Source of the DNA: Nyssa sinensis | Lineage: Eukaryota; Streptophyta; Magnoliopsida; Cornales; Nyssaceae | Length of the DNA: 64,000 nt | Direction: 5' to 3' | Assembly (NCBI GenBank): GCA_008638375.1 | Contig: CM018046.1 | Coordinates: 730,501 to 794,500 of the forward strand | In this document: one piece after another, positions 33,623 to 45,712 of the stretch | Numbering within the stretch: the first letter of the stretch is position 1 | Layout of the letters: each line of letters starts with the position of its first letter | Program-made: the position numbers and the translations under genes | The notes under the pieces: model-generated | The model's input: only the letters and a program-made list of their open reading frames with translations | Database searches by the model: none | What the model was told of the DNA's origin: nothing

Positions 33623-36600
33623 TGTAACACCCCAATCCAATAACTAAATGATTAAGTCACTAATTAAATATTAGAAACTTAATAAGTAAAATGATAGTTA
33701 AAGAATAATTAAATCAAGAAAATAAAGGCTATTAAAAATAATAAGATTATGACTTTCCTACTAGTGAAACCAACACATGAAGAAAATAACTAATACTAGT
33801 ACGTTAGTAAAAATAAAATTAAAACACAAAAAGCTTAACAAAAAGGCAAATAAAAAGAAGAGAAGAAAAATAGGCTAAAGTGTTGACCCAAGGAGTTGAA
33901 CCCAAGACCCAGACACTGAGAGACTTATGCAAAATCTAAACCCACTAAGCTATCAGCACACATGTACTATGATAGCCCAAAAGATAAGCATATAAGGTAG
34001 AATTGAGTGGGAAAGTGCTGAAGCAATAAGGTGTCAAAACCTCATTGCACCTCTCCCTTAGCTAATTAAATCTCATGCAAACCCCACATGATGCATACAA
34101 TATATCATTGAAGGTATATAGTTAGCAAATCAAACCATTGCGTGAGAGGGTTGTGTGTGTGTGTGTGTCAACTTCAAATCAATCCAGACATGTGGTTAGA
34201 GAGAGAGAGGGAGAAGAATGAAGAAGAAGAAGAATGAGAAAAAGGAAATAAGGAGAGGGAAGCTTACATGCAAACCTTGAGGTAGACCCAAAGAAACCTA
34301 AAGAGAGGGAGATTCATACTAAAAAGTAAAAACACAAAACCCAAAATTTCCCTCTCTAGGAAAATATTACTATTGCATGTTATTTGATGAAGTTAAAATA
34401 CATGCATGGCCTTTATTGGTGATATACTATAGCTTGGGAGTGAAAATGAGACCTAATAGGGCTTAGAACAGTAAGATTCATGAGATTCTGCCATTAATGG
34501 CAGCTTCAAGGTTTGGGTTTGAATTGATTGGAACTAATCCAAGTTTGTTGGTTTGGGACTTGAACTAGTTACTCCAAGGATCTCAAAACAAAAAAGATCA
34601 TAAAAAATGGGCCAGAAATGGAGGAGATAAACCAAGTTACAGTCATAGTCCAAGAATCCAATTCCTTGAAATCAAGTACCAAGCTTAATTCCAAGAACAC
34701 AGTTTGGAAGCTACTGAAGTGAGGATCAAAAGAGACCAAAGGCCATGAATTTTTATAAAGAAATGGTCATTAATGAATCCATTATTTAGAGTTGCACCGA
34801 GCCTCCAACCGAGCTATTTAGCTCACCTTAATCCTTTAAACCAATGTCAAATCCCTCATTGGTGTCCCGGAAGACCATAGGAACAAAACCAGACCGAAAG
34901 GCTGCCTGTAACCTCATAAAATAGAAGTTAAATATTTGCAGAAGTTATGGCAACAATGACGGGACGGGGAAAAAGATGAACAGTACGGGTCGAGTCGGTT
35001 TCGGGTTCAGGTTGGAACCTGTTTAGGCGCAGAAACAATTAAGTTGAAACTGCGTCATTCTGAGTCTTTAGTTTAAATAAATTAAGTGATTCGGTCTGTT
35101 TAGAAATAATGACAAGCCCTCGTTTAATAGTCGAGTACAGGCCTGGGATATCATATCCCTGATTTGGCCCCTTGTTCGCTATTTGGCAAACTGAAAATCA
35201 GAAAAACAAATAGGGAGCCGCAGCTCCCCAGGTTCGAACCAATGACCTTACGCACGTGAGGAACTTAAAAGCCACAAATGTGCCACTATGCCACCATGGC
35301 ACTTGTGAAATAATATTAATAATATATATATTATTAAATAAAAATTAAATAAAATTAATTTAATTTAATTATAATAAAATGTCCTGTACCCAAACAAAAT
35401 AAAGGAATAGTGTATTCTCACTTTTTCCAGCATTCTAGACCCAATGGCGAGGTCCATTTTACAAAATGAAATCTCAAAAATTAAAACACGTAAAATGTAA
35501 TAATTATCATTATACCCGAAGCCAATTGAAAGTCCGAGAGGGTCTAATTTGACTTTTTCCAACGTTCTAGACCCAACGATTAGGTCCACACTATCATATT
35601 AAGTACTAAAAAATAAGACACGTGAAAATGCGAGTTTACTAAACTACCCCTAAAGATTCAAACTTGATTACGAATAGCCCAATTTAAAAGGAATTAGACC
35701 TATTATAAGAAATTAGGAATCATTGGGTCTAAGAATAAATTAAGAACACCAACTAGGAAGTGATTGAAGTTAAATGTGAAATTAATAGGCTTTCCATCAA
35801 TTGTTCTTAGGAGCTACAAGGGAAAGGAAAAAGCCCACTAGTAGCGCCAATCGAGGAAACCAAGGTAAGTAATCTTGGACTTTGAAGTGGAGGTTTTAAC
35901 TCCATGATTTTGAAGTGTTTCAAATTCAAATTCTTATATTTACATGATTCATGTTTCAAACATGCTACTTCTTTCATTCGCAAAACACTATCATGAAATG
36001 CAAATGTGCTTGTTTTAAATACAAACTGTTTATAAAGTCCTTATTTTAGCATGCCTATTTGAACTTCAAATTTGATTTAAATGACTTCTTCGAAAGTGGA
36101 TATTTTATTCTAGCCACATCTTGAATACTCTTGAAAGTTATGTTTAAAATGCTTTTGAAAAAATCTATTTGACGAACTAGGTTTTGAATGCCTCTATTTA
36201 CGAATTGGTAATGCAAGATAAAGAGTGCGTAAGAACTCATAATCATGAAATGCCCGGTAGAAGGTTTATCCCCCAGGCATGAGATTTCTCTAGTGATCTG
36301 TTAAGCTTATAGTCTAACTCGTAACAGATTCTACTAAAACAAAAGTGAAAAAATGTTACGTCCAGAAATGGTAGAAGGTTTATCCCCCATTACTCTAAAC
36401 GTGATTTATATGTTCAGATTTCATAATCAAAGGATTTATGTTTTAAATTATAATAAAAACTAAATCCTCGTATTTTGTATCGTGAAATAAATGTTTTACT
36501 TGAATGCCTTAAATGCTTCGTGTTTTATGTTTTAAAAATTCCTGTATTCTGTATTTGATGAGCTGAATGCTTTATTTGAATGCCTTGAATGCTTAATGCT

Positions 36601-37261
36601 ATCTATTTGAAGATTTCTGTATTCTATATTTAAAGTGTACGAAGAATTGGTAGTGGTTATTTTATAAACTCTCTTACACTTAAGACCAATGCTAGTTGAA
36701 AACCCATGACAAGGCACTGAAATTACTCACGAGCTTTTCATAAAGCTCACATGGATTTGTTAGCCATGTCCTTTTCAGGTAATGTTGATGAATAAGAGCC
36801 TTACTCGTATTAATGGAAGGGTGTCGGGAACTTTACTCTTTTGTTAGCATTTTGGTTGTAAGTAAATTAGCTGAAGACGGGTTTTAGTAGACATGATTTT
36901 GGGAATGTCAAGACTAATAGATTGTCAATGCCTTTTGTAGTATTCCATTTTAGACAAATTATCTAATTAAATCCTGTGGGGTAATGATCATGAAATATGT
37001 TTAAAGTTTTAAAAACTTTAGCAAGTTAAGAAGAAGCTCTATATATTTAGCAAGCTCTGTGTATATGTATTGTGTATGTGTGTTTCCGGGTGGTCGTTCG
37101 AATCGTGTTCACTCTACCGTAAAACCTTTTCATTTATTTATTGATGTTAAGTTCGCACCGCTGTCCGGCACTACTATTTTCGTTCACCCGCCGGCCTACG
37201 GGTCTAAGGGTGGAGGTTGCGACTCCCTAATCCGCGTGGGGTGGGTTTCGGGGTCGTGACA
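33623..37261 (+). mobile_element. 3.6-kb nested solo LTR (Ty3/gypsy-like) inside copia pol
   Basis: It starts TGTAACACCCCAATCC and ends GGGGTCGTGACA. Flanks CTATT (33618-33622) and CCATT (37262-37266) form an imperfect 5-bp target duplication. The copia pol reading resumes directly on the right (near 37264). The interior lacks retroviral coding domains. It has an LTR-like layout: a GTTGAACCCAAGACCC segment near 33895, a GA-rich stretch near 34200, and a GC-richer 3' tail. The same end type (TGTAAC...GTGACA) is seen in plant gypsy LTRs. Solo LTR is the simplest reading; a noncoding LARD-type element is the alternative. Confidence 0.7.
35395..35640. repeat. Internal duplication within the nested LTR
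   Basis: CTTTTTCCAGCATTCTAGAC (35420) and CTTTTTCCAACGTTCTAGAC (35551) start two similar units of about 130 bp. Each continues with an AGGTCCA word and an AAGACACGTGAAAATG-like word. Two copies only. Confidence 0.6.
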
Positions 37262-38064
37262 CCATTAACATTACTTATAGTTGTTTGCTCACTTGATGTG
37301 AAAAGGGTACCATTTTCTCCCTCATGAAGATGATGAGAAGATACTTGGTCCTGAAGTATCATATCTTAGTGCAATTGGTGCTCTCATGTACTTTACAAAT
37401 TGCACAAGGCCAGACATTGCACTTGTTGTTAATTTTCTAGCAAGATATAGTTCTGCCCCAACTAGAAGGCATAGGAATGGCATCAAACATGTTTTTCGCT
37501 ATATTTGTGGGACAGTTGATATAGGCTTATTTTATTAAAAAAAGTCCTGAATCACTGTTAGTTCAGATATGTGGAATGCTAGGATATCTTTCTGATTCGC
37601 ACAAAGTTAGGTCGCAAACAGGATATCTATTTACTTGTGATGACACTACTATATCATGGCAATCTATAAAGCGAAAAATGACTGTTACTTTCTTAAATCA
37701 TTTTAAAATTCTAGTACTACATGAGGCAAGTTACGAATGCATGTGGTTGAGGTCTATGATCCCGCACATTCAAGAATCTTGTGAATTGTCTTCAATTAGA
37801 AATAGCTCGACAATAGTATGTGAAGACAATGCAGCTTGTATTGTAAAAATTTAAGAAGGCTATATTAAAAGAGATATAACTAAGCACATCTCACCAAAAT
37901 TCTTTTATACACATGAGCTCCAGAAAATCGATGATATCAATGTGAAACAGATACGTTCATATGACAATCTAGCAAATTTGTTCACAAAAGTATTGCCAAC
38001 AACAACTTTCAAAAAACTAATATATAAGTGTGAGATGTGTCGACTCAAAGATCTTTCATGGTAC
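37262..38064 (+). pseudogene. Copia reverse transcriptase end and RNase H, separated from its N-terminal part
   Basis: Continuing from the nested insertion: VVCSLDVKRVPFSPHEDDEK, then GPEVSYLSAIGALMYFTNCT, RPDIALVVNFLARYSSAP and GIKHVFRYICGTVDIGLFY. The RNase H part has QTGYLFTCDDTTISWQSIK (37615 on), LHEASYECMWLRSMIPHIQE and VCEDNAACIVKI, and ends near LANLFTKVLP. Several stops. Together with 32606-33622 this gives the full copia pol C-terminal order. Confidence 0.8.
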
Positions 38065-38094
38065 TAAATATTCATATTGAAATGAGGGGGATCA

Positions 38095-38542
38095 TGTTTT
38101 TAGTAGATGAATATGTCCCTCACAACCCATAAGAGCATTGATGTTTGTGTGGTGGACATCTAAAGGAAGGCCCGGAAGTTTTACCTAATGCATGAAAACC
38201 AATAGATGAGAGATGAAAAAATACAACCAAGTTGGTGAAATTTTCAAGTTGCAGTAGTAATGTGTTAGTGTATGCATGGTAGAATTTACAATTGTGGGTT
38301 GATAAATGCCTATAAATAGGTGACGTAGTAAGGCAGTGAAAGATAGCACAAAGAGCAAGAAAAAGTGAGAAGTGCGAAGTGCGAAGAGAGTAACAGAGAG
38401 ATTGTGTGTAATTAATCTCATTTTGTATTCTCTTTCTAATAGTGAAGTTACCCCTTCTCCCACTCAGTGGATGTAGGTTGGAAACCGAACCACGTAAATC
38501 TCTGTGTGCATTTGTGCCTATTTGTATCAATATTTTACAACA
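38095..38542 (+). repeat. 3' LTR of the copia element
   Basis: It ends ACAACA at 38542, as does the 5' LTR. The start is placed at TGTTTTTAG after the polypurine stretch; this is less certain because the first about 80 bases do not align with the 5' LTR. The alignment is clear from 38178 on. Confidence 0.7.
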
Positions 38543-39714
38543 ATAGAAATATTTATGACATTATTGCTTATCCTAATCCAACCGGATTCACTGTCATCTT
38601 TAGTATTCGAGTTAAATTAATTTTTGATTCACCTTTCCAATCACATGGAATTATATCAATTTGTTCTAAAATATGAGTTTTTTTGTAACGAGAACTTCAA
38701 TCTATGGCAACCTTAAAGTATTAATATTAACACTTCTTAAATTTGTATAAATTTTTTATTTTATCTAAAATGATGTTATAATAATGTGATATATTATTAT
38801 ACTACATTAATTATATAATTTAAAATATTTTTTAATAATGAATTACCACATAAGTATCCCATTATTTAAAATAAAAACTTGGATGTAACATAGCTCTTTG
38901 TCAATATAACTAAGATGACTCTTGAAAATTGTGAATTATTGAAACTATAATTTTATTAAAACTATTTAATAATAATTATTAGAATAAAAGGAAGGAAGAG
39001 CATAAAGATAAATAGACAAGGAAAGTTTTTAATATAGGATATAGACTGAAAATGACGTTGATGCATTTGACTTTTCATGCCAATTGCTCTCTTGGAAAAG
39101 TCATATCTCTAGCGTATTTGGCTTTCTCATGCTCTCTCTGGGTCTTCATAAAAAAACCATTAGTCAAAGATTTATTTTTTTTATTTTTTTTGTGAAAGTC
39201 ATTGATCAAAGATGATTAAAATGATCGAAACCAATCAGTTTATCCTTTTTGGGTAACCTTTTCATTTCATTTTATTTTTTATTATATAGGAAGTTGAAAA
39301 CTTTTTTTTTTTTTCTTCATAATTTTGATATTAGGGAAGCTACTACATTTTTTTTGAAAAAATTACAAAATATTTTAAAGTAATGCTTTCAATAGTGAGA
39401 TGATAAAATATTTTAAAGGCCAGCTTTCAATAATTTAAAGCCTGGCTCAGGATACTCATTGACGAATTCAATCAAAAGAAAAGAAAATAATTTTTTTTCT
39501 TTCTTTCTCTCTTTGTTTGTTCTTTTATTTTCTAGGGGGATTGAAGTAACAGGTCTCTCATAAAATACTTAATTAGTATAAGGTTCAACTCCAAAAGTGA
39601 TAACTCAAAAAGTCCCTAAATTTTTTGTTGAGAAAAATACCTATTTAGTGTGAAAATTGAAAAAAATATGGAACATCAACCTAGAGCCTGACGCACTCCC
39701 TTGCCGACATCATC
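38543..39714. other. AT-rich noncoding DNA downstream of the copia element
   Basis: No gene, RNA or clear transposon end is seen apart from poly-T tracts near 39170 and 39305. Confidence 0.4.
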
Positions 39715-40265
39715 ATCCAAGTTTTCTATAAATTTTAAAATTAAATAACTTCTAATATATGAATTCATTTTTCTATAAAATTATATATTTGGATTCTAAA
39801 AATCGAGATCTATCAAACAAGATTCATATTGTATTAAAAAATTTCTCAAAAAAATTCATGTTTTTTCAATAGTGATTTTTTTACGAAAATTCTTTGTCCA
39901 CAGAACTAAGATAGAGAATATTCTCTATCCTAGAACAAAAAAATGTCTCTATCCCAAATTGAGAAATTTGAGAAATTCCTTCAAAAAAAAAAAATATATT
40001 ACACATGTTTTTAACAATTTATCAAACAATAGTTATTCCTTAGGAAAGTAGGTAACACTCTAACATTGATAAAACAAAAAAAAATAAATTAAAAATTCTG
40101 TCAAAAAGCTAGTATTTTTTCAACAGTGAATTTTCATAAAAAAGTTCTCTATTTTCAGATAGAGAATTTTGATAAATTTCTTAAATAAAAAAATATTATA
40201 CATGTTTTTAATAATGCTATCGAACAATTTTTGTTCCTTAGAGTAGTGGTAATATTCAAAGGAAT
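39715..40265 (+). repeat. Dispersed AT-rich repeat, copies B (39715-40060) and C (40110-40265)
   Basis: Copy B matches the reverse complement of 17230-17600. Copy C repeats the end of the unit: TTCTCTATTTTCAGATAGAG, then ACATGTTTTTAA and TTCCTTAG words as in copy B. B and C are in tandem on the same strand. Confidence 0.7.
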
Positions 40266-40879
40266 AAACAACTTTATTCCTTATGCCTATAATCCAATTG
40301 ATTGACCTTCGAATGATATTCAACATTGACAGCTTCAACCACCCAAGATATATATCACAAATCAACTAGCCAAGATATATCACAAATCAAGCAGCCAACC
40401 AACCGACAAACAATCCAATAGTTGGCATAATCTTCATTAATTTTTCTTCTCACCTCTTAGCTATTACCCAGTGTTTGTAGATTTCACAGCAGCATAAAAC
40501 ATAGATTTTTGTATGTGGGATATCTATATCAACTTATTCTAACTTGATAGTCATGTCATACTTAGAGTATGGTCATCATCTTTACCTTAGCTAATAGCCA
40601 TGGCCAAAACAAGTGAGCCCTACAAGGTCTTCAAGTTGATGCAACAGATATCTTAACATACCCATCAAGTATAATAAGATGAAATGGCTAGCTATAAGCT
40701 AAAAAATTCATGTTGTATCTACTGCTTTTTCATCTGAAACTCCAAGGGTTGGTTTGTTTTAAGGGAAAAAAAAAAACATCTTCAAGAAAGCCCCAACCAA
40801 GTATGGCCTCCCTTTGTAGGCTGTCTCTGTTTCTCTCTTGCTCTCTTTGCTTGACTTTCAGAAGTTTGCCTCTTTCCTG

Positions 40880-40921
<42 letters not shown>

Positions 40922-41589
40922 CAAAAAAAAAAAAAAATCTTAACAACTTTGAATCATAATCAATTTTCTATACATATGTAGCCATCATAGATCTTAAGAA
41001 ACCACCATAATTATTCAGTGCTTGCATCATGGTTTCATCTCAAATACCCACATTAAGCATTGAAACCATGATGCCTTTCAAATAAGATAAATTTCACTGA
41101 ATGATGGGTTTGGAAAGTGAAACCATGATACCTTGATGATATCAGTCCACAAAAACCATTCCAAATAGAAGTCATTGAACTTGACATCAATAAGATGAAT
41201 TTCACTTCCCCAACCCATTGACATGCCTTTCAAATAAAAAAAAAAACCCATTCCAAGTAGTTGACAATCATGCACAAAATAGATCAGTTTCTTTAGAAAT
41301 TTCTTTATGTTGGTGTTGTTCAAACACAAGTAAGATAGTGATAATTTCTCTGCTACGATGTCTACCGTATTGATTATCTAAAGTTTCCAACGATTTAGAT
41401 CAGAAAATAGGAAGAAAGAAATAGCCTAGATCGCCTCTATTAGATGTAGACGTCGCCGGCATCGATAGTCGTCGGCGTCACACAGTGGTGATTTATGATG
41501 CCTGGTTGATCATCAGTTTTCACAGGCTAGTCATTTGAAAAAGATATAAACTGGGAAAGTAGGGAAAATTTAGTTATTGAGAATAAAAT
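40266..41589. other. Noncoding DNA left of the 4.1-kb solo LTR
   Basis: It includes the poly-C tract (listed separately) and, near 41030-41240, repeated words (GAAACCATGAT, GATGAATTTCACT, GCCTTTCAAATAA) suggesting short internal duplications. No gene is seen. Confidence 0.4.
40884..40918. repeat. 35-base homopolymer C tract followed by poly-A
   Basis: Thirty-five consecutive C residues, then TCCC and a run of A. The minus strand would carry a 35-base G run. Confidence 0.95.
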
Positions 41590-44500
41590 TGTAACGTCCC
41601 GGTCCCTGATGGACCGGACTAAGGGGTCATCGAGACCCCAAACTATAAGATAGCTAGGTAGGTGATTAAGACTAATCATCTTAGTCAAATGAATAATGTA
41701 CAAACCCATTTCTTTATTGACTTATTTTCTTCAAATCATTTTCCTTAATTTGATTCGGTTCGTTGACATGCTTATACTTGTTCAAGTCCCATAACGGGAT
41801 TAAATGAAATAGATCACAATAAGGTACAACTAAACCAAAACATCCATAAACAATTCATAACAAGGTGAAGTTCAAAGTTTACTCTAACGGTCAATATACA
41901 ACATATACATTATGTCAAGAGGGTACAAGTACCATTTACAATATACAATGAATGAATACAACTATCTAAAACTAATTCTACTTAAGTCTCTGTCCATCTC
42001 GTACTGCTTCAACAACTGTCCTTTACAAGTCTAAATACCTATCATTCCCATGAACAACAGGAGTGAGCCATAACGCTCAATAGGATTTTTCAAAACACAT
42101 AAGCATACAACGTGCAAAAACTTAATGCAAGTCTGATGAGGACATTTCCTAATGTCTAGTATGCAATTCCAACACATACAAATATCATCAATCAGACCAT
42201 ATGTATGGACATAACATTCAAGAGAATAAGAAACCACTTCGCGTGGTACAACGACAGTGATAAGGCATTCAAGTATATCATCATATACAAACCTCACGAA
42301 ACGCCTCCATTTCCTTGTTCAATTCAGTCAAAACAATGATATTCAATAACAATATACTCGATACAAGTCAATAGTATAATTAGGCAACAAGTGTAATCAC
42401 TATACAATCTATATCTATAACAAACACAATTCACAACACAATAAGTCAAACCTCAACTAGTCCTATACTTTTATCTACTTCTTTTACAATCCTTCAAGAC
42501 TACTTAATGGCTCTTGGTAAATCCTGAGTGCTTTTCGGACTACTAACTCGATAGAAACATACGACCACCAGCGTAGGGTTACGGTTTGAAACCGATTGGA
42601 GACACAATCCCCATCACAAAACCCCGGTAATATCCCCTTTCTCAACTTGGATCTATCTCATTCATAACTTCCCTTTTCTCAACTTGCACTGGCTCATTTA
42701 TAACTTCCCATTTCTCAAGCCTTCATCTATCTCATTTCTATCTATATCATTACCATCTCATAATACGTGGTGGCTACACAAGCTCTCACCATATCCATAT
42801 CAATAATCATACAATACAATGCAAGGCATCTCAATATATATAAATCATATACTCCACAGAGTGTCCATACATGTATCTAAGGCACAAGTAAACTAAATAG
42901 TAAAATTTCAGAATGATAATGACAATTATGACCAAAGAAGTAAACACTAATCAAGCATCAGAATAATAACAGTCATATTATAAGGATCAATGACAAGCAT
43001 AAGACACCAACTAATCAGAATCAAATCCCAATCCCAATCGCCATCCCGACTATAAGGATACACTACTTGTGTCTATCACAACGTGTATTAGATAACTCAC
43101 ACAATCCAGGTTTAGCTCTCGGGAGCACCCCGACTCTTAACACTAAGGTTTCGTAGTGATTCTTTAAGTTTTCTTAGGTTAATTACGTATTAGCTTACAT
43201 ACTGAGTGTCCATTGTTTCAAACGGATATATAAAAAGATGTGTTCCCGTGCCTCAAAAAGAATCTAAGGAGGTCTTCATCAGTAAAGTTTCTAAGTCATT
43301 TGAATGCCTTTTAAACTAATAAGGGTATTTTTAAAATTTATCGGGCAATTTACGAGTCTACCAGGATGCCGTCCCTCAAAACTAACCTTGAAATCGGATC
43401 CAGTGGGTTCAACAATCCTAAAGATGTCTTCTTTATATTTTATTAATGCTTCTAGGTATCTGTTTCATGTCTAGGAGTATTTTAATAATTTCACATTTTC
43501 ATATGGGACTACCCCAAGTTCGTATTTCATTATTCTAATATCATATTTGAGTCCCGAGCATAAAAAAATATTAGAAACACCTATTTTGAATCTTAATTCA
43601 GCTTTAAATTGTTTAATCTAAGTCTAGAGGTATAATTGTCATTTTCTCACTTTATGTGGGACCATCACCGGATTCCTATTTATTCAATCTGATCATATAT
43701 TTGAATCCCGAGCATCCAACAACTTCAGAATAGCTCCTTCTGAATTTCAATTAGCCTTTAAGTTTCTTAAACTATCCTTAGGGTACTTTCATAATTTTTT
43801 ATATTCATGTAGGACCACTCGAGATCTCCGAATGTCCAAACTGACTCCGCCACTGAGTCCGAAATGCCCAAAAATCTTAAGAATGACCCATATTTCATTT
43901 TAATTGGCTTTGATTTCAATTTTATAAACAAGTAGGCCTTTTGTAATTTCTTTAAAATTAGTTCACTGATTTTTAATTAACTCAAACAAGTCAACCCCTT
44001 TTTAATTTCTTTACATCAATTTTCAATCTTTATTACCAAACATGCCTTAATCAATTTGAATTTCAATTTTCGGAACAACGATAACCCTATTCCTATTCTA
44101 ATCAATTTTTGGAATCTTAATTCAACTATAACCAAATAAGCCCCTCAGACCTAATCAACCATAGGCCAGACCCGAACCCCAGACCTCGACCTAGTTTGAT
44201 CATTGACCGGGTCAACCTGGTTGACCAGTCAACTTGTCGAGTTGATCGCCGCTGGCGAGGCTCATGGTCACATTCTCTGATGAACCTCGCCAGAAAGTCG
44301 CAAACCTTACTTTTTTTCTTTGTTGATTTTTCTTACACAATTTTCAATCATTTTCCAGTTCTAACCCCCTCTAAACATTTTTTAATATCATTTCGACTAG
44401 GTTTTTGGAATCAAGGTTGGTTAAATCAATGGTTTCAGAGGAAACCTATCCCTCCAACTGAGATACCTGCAACTTGCAAGATATATATTTGCTTTCCGAT

Positions 44501-45712
44501 CACTCCTTTTGGTCCCTCACTCTTCCCCCCCATTTACTAGAGGCTTAAGGATCATCCTTCCCAAGACTAGAACCTCTTAAAGCTACATCAACGCTTCCTA
44601 AAAATTCAGAACCCGATCTGGGTTTCGTTCACTAGTTTTTCGCATATAAGTACCAACCACACACCTTTGTACCCCAACATATATGTTTACTTAATGTATA
44701 TGTGAACTTAAGATATCTAGAAAAGACCTCTATTTGTTTTGTTACCATTGTCGCGGGTAGAGAGAGAAACCCGAGGAGAGTGAAAGCTCGACTTGAGCTT
44801 CAATGACCGCCACCCGTACTAGGTCTGGTCTAGTCCTCTCCGTTCCTTCCCTTTCTTATTTTTCTTCTCCTTCGTTTTCCTTCCCTTATCATCTTTCCTC
44901 TTAGTCTTCCTTATCTTCTTTCTTCTTTTCTTTCCCTTTTCTTTTTTCCCTTTTCTATTGCTCATTGTATGTCCAACACAGACACAACACACATATCTAC
45001 ACATTGAGCTACACACCCACTACACTCACTACATTTCTCTCACACCCTCACTTACAGCGCACACTCATCACACACACACACACTAGCTAGAGAGAGAGAG
45101 AGGTTGAGTGTGGGGAGGGTTTGGTCTGCAGAATCAGAAAAGGGAAGGGAGAGGTGATGGGTTGTGTAAGGCTTGTGTCCCATCAAGCGCATGAGCTACT
45201 TTTTTGGTTCTTCTATGGTGTACCCTCACACACCAGAACAACTTCACATTGGATCCCCTTGTACCCAATCAAGTGATGACACATGTCCTTGTCTAGAAAG
45301 CCCAACCAAGCTTCTTGAGGAAGCTTTACACACACTCCACGACACCACGTGGCCATTTGACCAAATACGCGCACACACACGCCCAAACATGAACTATTTT
45401 CAGAATTGCACCAAAATTGGCACCCTAACTAATTTCGGCGCTCTGATTCCAAATACGCTATTTGTTTCTCCAAATTCAATCATTTTCATTTTCACAATTA
45501 TCTGTGTTTTGTAAATGACTGCGTAGTCCCATGACTTATACCAGTTCTGAATAATTTATCAAGATTCTAATTTAGCCTTACAATGTCATATTGAGGTTTT
45601 ATTAGTTGATTTCATAATTATTCTGACACATCTTTAATTGATTTCATATCTGGTCCTTAGTCAATATTAGTAATTTATCAAATCACCCTTTATAATTTTT
45701 CGAATCCTTACA
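41590..45712. mobile_element. 4.1-kb solo LTR with perfect 5-bp target duplication
   Basis: The ends are TGTAACGTCCCGG on the left and CGAATCCTTACA on the right, i.e. TGTAA...TTACA. AAAAT lies immediately outside both ends (41585-41589 and 45713-45717), a canonical 5-bp duplication. The interior has no gag or pol domains. By its GGGACGTTACA-type end it appears to lie on the minus strand, with the same end style as the nested LTR at 33623-37261. Apparent ORFs inside (for example 44196-44540) match no family. The lineage is probably Ty3/gypsy; this is inferred only from end sequence and size. Confidence 0.75.

Larger units (their letters stand above)
29807..38542 (+). mobile_element. Degenerate Ty1/copia LTR retrotransposon with two nested LTR insertions
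   Basis: Two diverged LTRs (29807-30233 and 38095-38542) enclose decayed gag, protease, reverse transcriptase and RNase H pieces in copia order. The 5' LTR starts TGTTGT and ends ACAACA, as canonical inverted ends. Flanks ATAAA (left) and ATAGA (right) look like a 5-bp target duplication with one change. A polypurine stretch (AATGAGGGGGATCA) precedes the 3' LTR. The integrase is missing, and two LTR-like insertions (31921-32605 and 33623-37261) sit inside pol. Many stops make it immobile on its own. Confidence 0.85.

Noticed and set aside
35220..35260. GGTTCGAACC resembling a tRNA T-loop
   Set aside because: No acceptor, D or anticodon stems fit around it, and it sits inside the nested LTR.
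44196..44540. 114-codon ORF
   Set aside because: Lies wholly inside the 4.1-kb solo LTR and has no recognisable domain.
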